Shown here: positions 49,499 through 58,478 of the stretch, one piece after another
Layout of the letters: each line of letters opens with the position of its first letter
Position numbering within the stretch: position 1 is the stretch's first letter
DNA from: Paramixta manurensis
Lineage (GTDB): Bacteria > Pseudomonadota > Gammaproteobacteria > Enterobacterales > Enterobacteriaceae
DNA length: 64,000 bases
NCBI RefSeq assembly: GCF_013285385.1
Contig: NZ_CP054212.1
Location: forward strand, 3,844,001-3,908,000
Reading direction: 5' to 3'
The notes under the pieces: model-generated
The model's database searches: none
What the model was told of the DNA's origin: nothing
The model's input: the letters and a program-made list of their open reading frames with translations, nothing else
Translations under genes and position numbers: made by a program

Positions 49499-50338
49499 AT
49501 GAATCACAGAGTGCTTTTTTTTCTCTCAATTATGGCAATCGGCGTGGGTGTCGCCGGTATTTTTTTGCAACAACAAAAAAATAGCCAGATTGAGCATAAA
49601 GAAGAAGTAAAACATGAGGATGCTCCTCATTCGATTTTAGTCGCAAAAGCCACGCGCGATCTGCGCTCGGGCGACATATTAGCGCCCCAAGATTATGAGG
49701 TTACCTCCTTAAAATCATCATCAACTGTTACCGACCCTCGCGATATCTCAAGTGCTCCTGGTGGAAATATTCGCGGCTATTTGGTGACCAATAACACCCA
49801 AAAAGGCAGTGAGCTTACTCTGTCAATGCTGTTGTCACCAAGCCATCCGGACTACGCAAGACGCAGTTTAGGCGTTAATGAAATGCCTTATTCTTTCCCA
49901 ATTACTTCTACAGATAATTATTTACTCTCGTCAACCAAGGCCGGAGATAAGTTAGCGCTCTACATCAGAATAAGAGAGGTTGAAAAAGGGAAAACAGAAA
50001 TGGTGGGGCTGGCCGATGAAGGCGCCTCCTCTCTCTCCAGCTCGCACACGCCGAAGTACGTCGTGAGCCGCATCTTTGAGCAGGTCACCGTGCTGGATAG
50101 CAAGCGTTTCGAAACGGCTAAAGAGAGTGAGTCTCGCTACGCCCAGGAAAACAAACCTATCGGCATGATCGTGTTACGTCTAAACCAGAAACAACTGGCG
50201 ATATTAAGAACCATTGAGAAATCAGGCCAACTGTTTCTGCTGCCCGACAGTACCGCCCGGCAAGGCGTTAAACGCATTGGTATGGATGATGTTCTTCCTC
50301 AATTACGTTCAGTCAAAGAACTACGAGGGAAAAAGTGA
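49499..50338 (+). CDS. rcpC: Flp pilus assembly protein RcpC/CpaB
   Basis: A 279-residue protein with one N-terminal membrane helix (about residues 5-24), then an SAF-type domain beginning SILVAKATRDLRSGDILAPQ and a C-terminal RcpC part with VVSRIFEQVTVLDS and the RLNQKQLAILRTIEKSGQ block. It is thought to stabilise pili at the inner membrane/periplasm. The ATG at 49499 is preceded by AAAGG at 8 bases; the TTG at 49496 is unlikely. The 3' end overlaps the long frame of the secretin gene. Confidence 0.86.
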   Translation: MNHRVLFFLSIMAIGVGVAGIFLQQQKNSQIEHKEEVKHEDAPHSILVAKATRDLRSGDILAPQDYEVTSLKSSSTVTDPRDISSAPGGNIRGYLVTNNTQKGSELTLSMLLSPSHPDYARRSLGVNEMPYSFPITSTDNYLLSSTKAGDKLALYIRIREVEKGKTEMVGLADEGASSLSSSHTPKYVVSRIFEQVTVLDSKRFETAKESESRYAQENKPIGMIVLRLNQKQLAILRTIEKSGQLFLLPDSTARQGVKRIGMDDVLPQLRSVKELRGKK

Positions 50339-50367
50339 CTTTTCAACACTTAACACAGGGAAAGAAA

Positions 50368-51723
50368 ATGGATAAGGCATTTTACCGCGCGCTGATCGGT
50401 ATGCTTTTGAGTCTGATAACGTTTTATGTGGCGGCGGCGGAAACTTACCTGATGCCGGGGGATTCTCAGGTCATTCAGGTTAAAGAAAATATCGATACGG
50501 TATTTATCTCCTCGCCGGATGTTGCCGACTATGAGCTGATTGGCGATAAAAGTCTGGTCGCCTATGCCAGAGAGGAAGGTCGGGCCGACCTGATCGCGTT
50601 TGATAAGAACGGCGACCAGGTATTAAAAACCACCTTAGTGGTGGATGCGGTTTTAAGTAGCGTGCACAAACGGGTTAACCAGGAGTTTCCGGATAGTAGC
50701 GTGAATATCCAGAAAATGGGTAAGACCTACATTATTTCCGGCACCGCGCCGACTGAAGAAGCCAAAAACCGTATTTATCAAATCGTCGGTGAAGGCATTG
50801 GCGCGAAAAGCGTGGTGAACCAAAAGAAAGTGAAGGACAGCGCCACCGATAATAGCGGCAATGATTCCGACAACAATAGCCCGTGGCTGGATGAAGTCGT
50901 CTATCAAGGCGTGATTAATAAGCTAGAGCTACCAATAACCAACCAGGTAAACGTCAAACTTTCGGTGGTGGAAGTTAGCCGCGAGTTTATTGACAACGTT
51001 GGATTGGATTGGGGCACCGCAGCGGCAGGCAGTGCCATTACGCCCGGTACCTTTCATTTTATTCGTTTTAACGCTGATACATTGAGCAGCATGGTACATG
51101 CCATTAGCAATGACTCTGTCGCGCGCGTGCTGGCTGAACCTAACCTATCAGTTCTTTCCGGTGAAACGGCCGAATTTTTGGTCGGCGGCGAAGTCCCGAT
51201 CGTGACCTCCTCGCAAAATGGTACCAATCTGACCTATAAAGAGTTCGGCATTAAGTTGAACATCGGCGCCAAAGTCAGCAGTAGTAAACAAATTCGCTTA
51301 TTGTTAGGTGAAGAGGTCAGCAACATTGATGACACCTTCTCCGATCGTGCCGGGAATAGTTTCCCTGCCCTGCAAACCCGTCGCGCACGTACTACGGTCG
51401 AGCTGGCTGACGGCGAGAGTTTCTTACTTGGCGGCTTAATCAGTAACCGTGAGCGCGAAGCATTAAGAAAAGTGCCGTTTATCGGCGACGTGCCGATTCT
51501 CGGCGCCCTATTCCGTAACGCCTCCACACAGCGTAATCGCACTGAACTGGTGGTGGTTGCCACCGTTAACCTGGTCAAACCGATCGCCTCACGCGATGTG
51601 GTTCTGCCGGACTTTAAACGAACTTCTACCGTTGCCCGCTTTTTTAACTTTGACGGCATTAATGAACGTCGCGATCGGACTCGCGCGCAAGAATTTATCG
51701 AACAGGGAGGCTTTATCAAATGA
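50368..51723 (+). CDS. rcpA: Flp pilus secretin RcpA/CpaC
   Basis: A 451-residue outer-membrane secretin. A signal peptide (about residues 1-25) is followed by a pilus-specific N0-like domain (VIQVKENIDTVFISSPDVAD), a BON-like segment (SVNIQKMGKTYIISGTAPTE) and the secretin core with VLAEPNLSVLSGETAEFLVG, GGEVPIV and VPFIGDVPILGALFR near the end. ATG at 50368 follows AGGGAAAG; the GTG at 50335 overlaps rcpC. It overlaps the next gene by 4 bases. Confidence 0.93.
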   Translation: MDKAFYRALIGMLLSLITFYVAAAETYLMPGDSQVIQVKENIDTVFISSPDVADYELIGDKSLVAYAREEGRADLIAFDKNGDQVLKTTLVVDAVLSSVHKRVNQEFPDSSVNIQKMGKTYIISGTAPTEEAKNRIYQIVGEGIGAKSVVNQKKVKDSATDNSGNDSDNNSPWLDEVVYQGVINKLELPITNQVNVKLSVVEVSREFIDNVGLDWGTAAAGSAITPGTFHFIRFNADTLSSMVHAISNDSVARVLAEPNLSVLSGETAEFLVGGEVPIVTSSQNGTNLTYKEFGIKLNIGAKVSSSKQIRLLLGEEVSNIDDTFSDRAGNSFPALQTRRARTTVELADGESFLLGGLISNREREALRKVPFIGDVPILGALFRNASTQRNRTELVVVATVNLVKPIASRDVVLPDFKRTSTVARFFNFDGINERRDRTRAQEFIEQGGFIK

Positions 51724-52211
51724 ATCTGACGGGCGTAAAACTGATTATTTTCATGGTGTTGATGATCCCCGGTTCGCTACTGGCCTCGCACGATAACTAC
51801 GCCATTGAACCGCAAACCGGCGTCATGCAATTCACTCTCGCCACGCCAGATACCATTAGCCGTGAAGTGGTCACCGGCAAAATATTGGCGCAGGTCTCAA
51901 ACGATTTTAATGGCGAGATCGAACTGATTTGGACCAATGAGCGCTTTGCCAATAGTGTTCAACTCCTGCGTAGCGCACTCATTTCCCACGGCGTCGCGCC
52001 TTACCGTATCAAACTGACGCACGATATTGGCGGTTATCGCGAACAGGGCAGCGATGGCATACAGATTGTGGTTCAGCAATTTAAGCAACGGCTACCCGAA
52101 TGTAGTGATAAAGGACAAAGCTACCGTTTGGATATTCATGACGATTTAGGCTGCGCGGTAAATAACATCCGTAGCCGGGCATTAGTCAACCCATATCAAT
52201 ACCGTTTTTAG
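51720..52211 (+). CDS. rcpB: RcpB/CpaD-like periplasmic pilus protein
   Basis: A 163-residue secreted protein with a signal peptide (about residues 1-22, ending LLAS). The mature part has no clear domain beyond a general likeness to the RcpB/CpaD position and size; a Cys pair (ECSDKGQ and LGCAVNN) could form a disulfide. In tad loci an RcpB or CpaD protein sits between the secretin and the TadZ gene and helps the secretin. The name is mostly from position. Confidence 0.6.
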   Translation: MNLTGVKLIIFMVLMIPGSLLASHDNYAIEPQTGVMQFTLATPDTISREVVTGKILAQVSNDFNGEIELIWTNERFANSVQLLRSALISHGVAPYRIKLTHDIGGYREQGSDGIQIVVQQFKQRLPECSDKGQSYRLDIHDDLGCAVNNIRSRALVNPYQYRF

Positions 52212-52220
52212 GGAAGAAAC

Positions 52221-53333
52221 ATGTTGCTATTCCAACAAAAAGATCGCGCCAGCACTGAGACCAGCGTACGAAAATTTTACGTTTTTTCGGCACGAACGGC
52301 AGTCAATGAGCAACTTTGCCAGCAGTTTCGCCTGGCCGGTTTCAATGCCGTCGAAGGTATCGAACAGGATATTACACAATTATCTCATTTTACGATTCCT
52401 GATAATGCCAGCGGGGTGGTGGTCGATATCGGCAGTAGCACGGAAGTGATGGAGATGGTGAATACGCTGCAAATGCAGGTGCCGCGTAAAGTATGGTGCT
52501 GTGTGGTGGGAGAGAGCGACTCAATCACGCTGGCACAAACCTTCGCACACAATAACGTGGGGTATTTCAATCTCCACATGCAGCAAGATCTGATGGTTCA
52601 GGCGGCACTCGGTGGTATTGAACTACGTAATAATCGCTCTGCGGTGAACATCAGCGTGCTTGGCTGCAAAGGCGGCGTTGGCTGCACCACTATTGCCTGG
52701 CAGTTGGCCGGCGAAATTACGCGCCTGAAACAACTCCCGACCTTGTTTATTCAGGGCGGTTGTGGCTCACGCGATCTTGATTTATATGCTGGTAAAAAAC
52801 TGTCGCAGGAAATCACCTCACTGCAAAAAAACCTCGACATTATGAGCAGCGCTGGCGGCGCCTGGCCTGAATTACCGTCAGACATCGCTCAACACTATAA
52901 TTTCGTGGTCTTTGAACAATCGATCACCACCGCAGATAAAGAACTGATGCGTCAGCTTGCGGAAAAATCACGTTGTCTGGTGCTGGTGATTGAGCGTTCA
53001 CTGGCTTCCGTTCGCGTCGCGCGCGGCATGATCGAAAATATTGAACTGCTGCGCCGTAGCAGCCATACGCCACGGCGATTATTTGTCTGCCTCAACGATA
53101 CGCGACCGGTCGCTTTAGATGCCCTGAGTCTGATGGATATTAAAACCTTATTGGGCCATCCCATCGATATCGCCTTTACCTACAACCGTCGTCAGTCACC
53201 CCCTAAACAGGCGAAAAAGCGGCTGATTCACTCTCCGCTCGACCGGCTAACCAGCGCAGTATTGGGCGGTGAATCGGCGCGTAAAAAAAGCCGAATTAAT
53301 CGCCTCTTTTCGCATCTGCGCCGGGGTAACTAA
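52221..53333 (+). CDS. tadZ: TadZ/CpaE-like pilus localisation ATPase
   Basis: A 370-residue ParA/MinD-like protein with an atypical receiver-like N-terminal half (residues 1-135) and a C-terminal ATPase half (about 140-340) starting NISVLGCKGGVGCTTIAWQL. The signature Lys of KGG is present but the P-loop Lys of GK(T/S) is replaced by Cys, as is common for TadZ, so ATP turnover is probably weak. It places the pilus machine at the cell pole or focus. The stop overlaps the start of tadA. Confidence 0.86.
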   Translation: MLLFQQKDRASTETSVRKFYVFSARTAVNEQLCQQFRLAGFNAVEGIEQDITQLSHFTIPDNASGVVVDIGSSTEVMEMVNTLQMQVPRKVWCCVVGESDSITLAQTFAHNNVGYFNLHMQQDLMVQAALGGIELRNNRSAVNISVLGCKGGVGCTTIAWQLAGEITRLKQLPTLFIQGGCGSRDLDLYAGKKLSQEITSLQKNLDIMSSAGGAWPELPSDIAQHYNFVVFEQSITTADKELMRQLAEKSRCLVLVIERSLASVRVARGMIENIELLRRSSHTPRRLFVCLNDTRPVALDALSLMDIKTLLGHPIDIAFTYNRRQSPPKQAKKRLIHSPLDRLTSAVLGGESARKKSRINRLFSHLRRGN

Positions 53334-54613
53334 TGGATATCGCCATTGAATTACAGGAAAGCCTGCGTGACGCAGTATTGAAAAATATTGAGATTCATAA
53401 GATCGAGCATTTAACGACCGATCGCACTTTGCTGATCGCTGAGATGAATCGTCTGCTGGAGCGCGTAACCGACCGGCAAAATATTTATCTGGCAGCGCAG
53501 GCCCAATGGCAAATGGCAGAGTTAATGGCCGATGAAATTATCGGCTTCGGCCCGCTACGCGCCCTGCTGGAGGATGATACGGTCAGCGATATTTTAGTTA
53601 ATGGGCCAGAGCATATTTTTATCGAACGTTTCGGTAAGCTTGAGCTCACCCAGTGTCGGTTCATCAACAATAACCAGTTAACCGATATCGCGAAACGTTT
53701 GGTACAGCGTGTGGGAAGACGGCTGGATGAAGGAAGCCCGCTGGTTGATGCCCGTCTGCCGGACGGTAGCCGTTTGAATGTCGCCATCCCGCCAATTGCG
53801 TTGGACGGTACCTCTATCTCCATCCGTAAATTCGGTAAACATAACTTACAGCTTACTCATCTGATCGAGGCTGGCGCACTGACACCGCAAATCGCCAATT
53901 TTCTGGCGATTGCCGCACGCTGCCGCATCAATATTTTGATTTCAGGCGGAACCGGCTCGGGTAAAACCACCCTGCTTAACGCCCTCTCAAAATATATTGA
54001 TGAGAATGAACGCATTATCACGATGGAAGATGCTGCCGAGTTACGTCTGATGCAACCTCATGTTTTGCGGATGGAAACCCGACTCGCCGGGGTGGAAAAC
54101 ACCGGGCAAATCACCATGCGTGCCCTATTAATCAACTCATTACGTATGCGACCGGATCGTATTATTGTCGGCGAATGCCGTAGCGAAGAGGCCTTCGAAA
54201 TGCTGCAAGCCATGAATACCGGGCATGACGGTTCCATGTCGACCCTGCACGCCAATAATCCGCGTGATGCGGTCTCCCGCCTTGAAAACATGGTCATGAT
54301 GGCGGGGATGAATATTCCCATCGAATCCATCCGCCGTAATATCGCTTCGGCTATCAACCTCATTATTCAGGTGTCGAGATTAAATGATGGTTCGCGAAAA
54401 ATAATGAATATTAGTGAGATCATGGGAATAGAAGGCGATCGTATTATTTTACAGGACATCTTTTCTTTCCAGAGCCAAAACGATCGGGACGAGAACGGGA
54501 AAATAAAAGGCCGTTTTCTTTGCGAGGGGTTATTGATGCGTTCCACCGTGATGCGCAACGCCACTCTGTTTGGTCTGGAAACCGAACTCAAACAGATTTT
54601 TAATATGGAGTAA
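53333..54613 (+). CDS. tadA: TadA/CpaF pilus assembly ATPase
   Basis: A 426-residue hexameric secretion ATPase of the VirB11/GspE type. Residues about 60-180 are the N-terminal domain (LLEDDTVSDILVNGPEHIF); the catalytic domain has Walker A ISGGTGSGKTTLLNAL, an Asp box RIITMEDAAELRL, Walker B-like RMRPDRIIVGECR and the His box GHDGSMSTLHANNPRDA. It powers extension and retraction of Flp pili. It starts inside the tadZ stop. Confidence 0.95.
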   Translation: MDIAIELQESLRDAVLKNIEIHKIEHLTTDRTLLIAEMNRLLERVTDRQNIYLAAQAQWQMAELMADEIIGFGPLRALLEDDTVSDILVNGPEHIFIERFGKLELTQCRFINNNQLTDIAKRLVQRVGRRLDEGSPLVDARLPDGSRLNVAIPPIALDGTSISIRKFGKHNLQLTHLIEAGALTPQIANFLAIAARCRINILISGGTGSGKTTLLNALSKYIDENERIITMEDAAELRLMQPHVLRMETRLAGVENTGQITMRALLINSLRMRPDRIIVGECRSEEAFEMLQAMNTGHDGSMSTLHANNPRDAVSRLENMVMMAGMNIPIESIRRNIASAINLIIQVSRLNDGSRKIMNISEIMGIEGDRIILQDIFSFQSQNDRDENGKIKGRFLCEGLLMRSTVMRNATLFGLETELKQIFNME

Positions 54614-54616
54614 GGT

Positions 54617-55492
54617 ATGGCGTATCTTATTCTGCTCGCAGGCGTGGTGTTGTTGGGCATCAATATTGTTAGCTGGAAGCGTCTAACCCGCTCCATCACC
54701 CAAGATGCGCATCGTGCGGCAACCCCTAACATCCCACGCGAGTACCTGCGCGCAATAGTACAAGAGTGGCGTACCTATGCGCTAGGCGATGGCAGTTGGC
54801 GTGGACGACGCGGCTTAATCATCGCGTTGCTGACGTTATTGGCGATGTTGTTCATTAATGCCTGGTGGCTCAAGTTCACGTTAGGGTTCTTTTTACCCAC
54901 CATGCTGGTCATCCTCTTCGTGGCTCAAATTCGTATTGGTCGCAGCCTGCACCATAAAGCATTTGAAGCCACCTTCCCTGAGGTGTTGTCGGTCGTGGGC
55001 TCGGCGGTATCGGCTGGCAATAGTATCCATCAGGCTCTACATCGCTGCGGCGAGGACGTTGCCGGTGAGTTGGGCGAGACATTTAACCGCATTGATCGGC
55101 GGCTCAACCTTGGCGAAGAGCCAGACCGCGTGTTTCTTGATGCCTGGCGCCGCTATCCTTACCGCGAATTCTATTTCTTTGTGATGGTGATACAAATCAG
55201 CATTCAGCGCGGAGGGCAATTACGCACGCTGATTAACCGTCTGGCTCGCATTATTAATAACAGTAAGAAAATGGCTAAACGTAAAAAGGCCATGACCTCC
55301 GAGGCCAGGACCTCGGCTAAAATCGTGGCCGCAATGCCGATACTGTTTTTATTTGGTATGAAATACCTTAACCCGGAGAATTTTGACTTTGTTATTCACG
55401 ACCCGGTCGGGCGGCTTATTCTATATTACGTTATAGGGAGCGAAATTATTGGCATGCTAATAATTTGGCTTCTGTTGAAAAGGGCGACCTAA
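54617..55492 (+). CDS. tadB: TadB inner-membrane platform protein
   Basis: A 291-residue membrane protein with hydrophobic segments at about residues 2-18, 75-112 and 235-285, and the GspF-type helical domain between. Typical T2SSF pattern: FEATFPEVLSVVGSAVSAGN and EEPDRVFLDAWRRYPYREFY. It pairs with TadC as the rotor-like platform. The stop shares bases with the tadC start (TAATG). Confidence 0.92.
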   Translation: MAYLILLAGVVLLGINIVSWKRLTRSITQDAHRAATPNIPREYLRAIVQEWRTYALGDGSWRGRRGLIIALLTLLAMLFINAWWLKFTLGFFLPTMLVILFVAQIRIGRSLHHKAFEATFPEVLSVVGSAVSAGNSIHQALHRCGEDVAGELGETFNRIDRRLNLGEEPDRVFLDAWRRYPYREFYFFVMVIQISIQRGGQLRTLINRLARIINNSKKMAKRKKAMTSEARTSAKIVAAMPILFLFGMKYLNPENFDFVIHDPVGRLILYYVIGSEIIGMLIIWLLLKRAT

Positions 55493-56331
55493 TGAATCTG
55501 GTTTATCTTATTCTGTTGGCTTTAGGGATCTATACCATTGCCATTAGTGTATTGCAGCAGCAAAAGGTTCTACGGCAAAAAAAGATCCTTGAACCCCTGA
55601 ATCATCAATCCGGTAAAAAAGTGGTAGCCACCATCGATTACCACACGCTGATTATAAAAAATAGCCGTTGGCTAAGCCTGCTCGACCGGCTGGATAAACA
55701 GTTGCCGCTTAAGTTGCAAATCTTTTGCGGCGTGGCGGGCGTGATTGTCTTAATCAATCTCTTGGGTCTGCTGAGCTTGTCGATGCAAGGGCTGGGCATG
55801 CTATTGATGCTGGGCATGGTGCTGGTGATTGTATTACCGGGGATATTGCTGAAACCGTCGATCAAGGGCCGGGTTAAATTGATGATGGATGCACTGCCCT
55901 ACCTGGTGGACTTGGTGGCGGTGTGCGTTCAGTCGGGTATGACGGTGGAGAGCGCCCTGAAATTTGTTAGCGAACGCTTTCAGCACTTGGATAAGAACCT
56001 TGCCAGTTTAATGGCGGTATTAGTGAAGCGAGCAGAAGTCAGCGGCATGGAAGAAGCGCTCTCGGAGTTATATCACTCAATGGAGATGACCGAAATCCGT
56101 ATGTTCACCGCCACCCTACAGCAAAGCGTCCATTATGGCACCTCGCTGTATGAGCATTTAATTGAGCTTTCGCAGGATATTCGTGAATTACAACTATTAA
56201 TCACCGAAGAAAAGGTGGGCAGCCTATCGGCCAAGATGAGTGTGCCACTAATTATTTTCATTATGTTTCCCATCACCATATTAATCGTAGCACCAGGTAT
56301 TCTAAGGATAGTGAAGAATGGCATGTTTTAA
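55492..56331 (+). CDS. tadC: TadC inner-membrane platform protein
   Basis: A 279-residue membrane protein with helices at about residues 2-20, 80-120 and 245-275 and a T2SSF domain containing MMDALPYLVDLVAVCVQSGM and ESALKFVSERFQHLDK. The ATG at 55492 overlaps the tadB stop; the longer frame from 55465 lies inside tadB. It overlaps the tadD start by 14 bases. Confidence 0.92.
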   Translation: MNLVYLILLALGIYTIAISVLQQQKVLRQKKILEPLNHQSGKKVVATIDYHTLIIKNSRWLSLLDRLDKQLPLKLQIFCGVAGVIVLINLLGLLSLSMQGLGMLLMLGMVLVIVLPGILLKPSIKGRVKLMMDALPYLVDLVAVCVQSGMTVESALKFVSERFQHLDKNLASLMAVLVKRAEVSGMEEALSELYHSMEMTEIRMFTATLQQSVHYGTSLYEHLIELSQDIRELQLLITEEKVGSLSAKMSVPLIIFIMFPITILIVAPGILRIVKNGMF

Positions 56332-57055
56332 ACAAACGGCGGTGTTTCTGGTTTGTCTACTGACGCTCGGTGGTTGTGTCGCTCCGCAACCCAAAACCAG
56401 CGCGGATTTAAATACCCAGGAAGATATTTTACTGAAGTCGAAAAATTATACCGGGTTAATTAATTTGTATCGGGGATGGTTAAAAGATAAAGATGAACCC
56501 GGTATCCGACTGAAACTTTCCCGCTATTACTACCAGGCGGGTGATTACAAGTCATCGCTCTATTATTTGCAGCCGTTATCGACCAAAGCCGATCTGAATG
56601 TTTACACCCTGCAAGCACAAAATATGATTGCGCTGGGCGACTATAGCCAGGCAATACGGGTTACTGACCGTATGTTGCAACACGATTCGCAAAATGCGGA
56701 AGCCTGGAACCTACGCGGTATCGCCCTTGCCCTTTCCGGTAAATTGCAGGAAGGAGGGCAAGCCATTCAAAAATCACGCGATCTGTTTATTGCCGATGAT
56801 GTCGCGATTAATAACCTCGCGATGGTCGCACTGCTAGACCGGCGTTACCAGGATGCCGTTAGCCTATTGCTACCGCAGTATTTACGCGGACGCCGCCAGC
56901 CGCGCCTGTTGCATAACCTGGTGCTGGCGCTGGTGAAGGTCGGCGATACGCGTTATGCGCGCGATATTATTCAAAGCGAGAGTTTGTCTGACTACCCGAA
57001 CGAACTGATTGATGCACTGGAGCGAACCGGGCCACTACAAAAAGGAGTCGCCTGA
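56318..57055 (+). CDS. tadD: TadD TPR lipoprotein
   Basis: A 245-residue protein with a lipoprotein signal ending LTLGGC (Cys20) and several TPR-like helical repeats (about residues 45-235; YYYQAGDYKSSLYYLQPL, AEAWNLRGIALALSGKLQEG). TadD is the pilotin-like lipoprotein that helps secretin assembly. It overlaps tadC at the start and abuts tadE. Confidence 0.9.
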   Translation: MACFKQTAVFLVCLLTLGGCVAPQPKTSADLNTQEDILLKSKNYTGLINLYRGWLKDKDEPGIRLKLSRYYYQAGDYKSSLYYLQPLSTKADLNVYTLQAQNMIALGDYSQAIRVTDRMLQHDSQNAEAWNLRGIALALSGKLQEGGQAIQKSRDLFIADDVAINNLAMVALLDRRYQDAVSLLLPQYLRGRRQPRLLHNLVLALVKVGDTRYARDIIQSESLSDYPNELIDALERTGPLQKGVA

Positions 57056-57549
57056 TGCGCGGGCTGGGTCGTTTTTACCGTGAACAGCGTGGGGTAGCCA
57101 CGATTGAGTTTGCGCTCACCGTGGTGCTGTTTCTGTTTATGGTGCTGTTTATCGCCGAAATGTCACGTATGGCATATGTCTCTTCGGTGATCGATTTAGC
57201 CATTTCAGAAGCGGCTAAAGAGGGGAAAAACGCACCGGAGGAAAATGGCGGATACCAACGGCGTTTTCGCAATACCTTAACCGAGCAAGGCGGATCGCTG
57301 TGGTTTTTCCTCACCAATGAAGATGCGGTCGAGATGTCGATCCATTACGCCAACTCCGTCACAGAAATGGCTGACACCGGCGGAACCGAAGGCCAAGCCC
57401 ACACCCGTGGTAATGCCCTGGCACGTTACCACTTGCTGTATCACTACCATCCGATGTTTTTCCCCTTCCCCACCAATTGGGCAAGCTCGTTATTTAATCG
57501 TGAGGTGATTTTTGTTCAGGAATATGAACGTTCACAGTTTATGGACTGA
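57055..57549 (+). CDS. tadE: TadE pseudopilin
   Basis: A 164-residue protein with the prepilin-like processing site QRG/VATIEFALTVVLFLFMV near residues 12-34. The rest is periplasmic. TadV should cleave after the Gly. It overlaps the next gene by 38 bases. Confidence 0.88.
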   Translation: MRGLGRFYREQRGVATIEFALTVVLFLFMVLFIAEMSRMAYVSSVIDLAISEAAKEGKNAPEENGGYQRRFRNTLTEQGGSLWFFLTNEDAVEMSIHYANSVTEMADTGGTEGQAHTRGNALARYHLLYHYHPMFFPFPTNWASSLFNREVIFVQEYERSQFMD

Positions 57550-58105
57550 CCGGCGTGGTTCGGTCGCGGTGGAATTCTCCATCATTTCCGTGGTGCTGGT
57601 GATTTTTATGTTTTTCCTTGCGGATTTAGTGCTGCGGCAAGCCACGGTAGGCAAGCTGGATCGGCTCTCCTACTCTATTGCCGGCGTGCTGCGCGAACGT
57701 ATTCAGCTTTACGATAGCCGGGAGGAGTTGAATAGCGATGACGTGACCAAAATCTATCATCTGGCGCAACGTATGGTGCGGGATATGAACCCAACGGCAG
57801 ACGTTGATGCGCTGAAAATCCGCGTCCAGTCGCTATTTTTTGCCCCACGCGTCGATCTCACGGATAACCAAAAACATCTTATCCCGCAGAAAGAGTGGCT
57901 TTTTCATATTCAGGGTAACGAGTGTTATCCGCCCAAACCAATCGAGCAGTTAAAAGAGCTGGCGCCGCGTGGCAGCTATGGTCGCTGGGTGCCGCTTTAC
58001 CAAGTCACGCTGTGTTTACCGACCGAGAGTTGGTACACCCGCCTGACTTCCGGGAAAGGCAAACAGCCATTACTGTCCTCCTCTTCTGTCGTGATGTTGC
58101 GCTAA
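57512..58105 (+). CDS. tadF: TadF pseudopilin
   Basis: A 197-residue protein with a pseudopilin N-terminus RRG/SVAVEFSIISVVLVIFMF at residues about 14-35 and a long periplasmic part with two cysteines (NECYPPK, VTLCLPTE). The TTG at 57512 has GAGG 6 bases upstream; the ATG at 57524 has its AGGA too close, so the TTG may be the real start and would mean reduced translation. Confidence 0.85.
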   Translation: MFRNMNVHSLWTDRRGSVAVEFSIISVVLVIFMFFLADLVLRQATVGKLDRLSYSIAGVLRERIQLYDSREELNSDDVTKIYHLAQRMVRDMNPTADVDALKIRVQSLFFAPRVDLTDNQKHLIPQKEWLFHIQGNECYPPKPIEQLKELAPRGSYGRWVPLYQVTLCLPTESWYTRLTSGKGKQPLLSSSSVVMLR

Positions 58106-58109
58106 TCCG

Positions 58110-58478
58110 ATGAAAATATTGATATTGATTATGACCGTGCTCTTTGCGCCGCGACCTCTTTTGGCAGCGACGCAGGCGACGCTGTTTATCGATTCAGCCG
58201 AACCGCAACAGGCCGCGTTGGCGGCAGAAATTAACCAAGCGTTGTTTTACAGCCCAACGTTGCGCGCAGCGCTAACAGTGACGGTGTTTGATATTAATCC
58301 CAACGCCCATCCCTTTAACGGGGAAGTGATTTACCACATCGATAGCGACGGAAAAGCGGTAGCGCAGTACCGTCCGGGGCGGCTGCCCTATCTGTTTTGT
58401 CAGGCGGACGGAAAAACAAGGACACACTTTACGGTGAGTAATAAGGATCAACTATGTTTATGCATCAACCTTGGCTAG
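58110..58478 (+). CDS. Unknown secreted small protein inside the tad locus
   Basis: A 122-residue product with a signal peptide (about residues 1-19, ending LLAA). The mature part contains ATLFIDSAEPQQAALAAEIN and GEVIYHIDSDGKAVAQYRPG and ends in a cysteine-rich tail CQADG...CLCINLG. The start of a thioredoxin-like or TrbC-type fold is imaginable but not shown. It is not one of the standard tad genes I know. It overlaps tadG by 25 bases and follows tadF by 4 bases, so it belongs to the same transcript. Confidence 0.7.
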   Translation: MKILILIMTVLFAPRPLLAATQATLFIDSAEPQQAALAAEINQALFYSPTLRAALTVTVFDINPNAHPFNGEVIYHIDSDGKAVAQYRPGRLPYLFCQADGKTRTHFTVSNKDQLCLCINLG

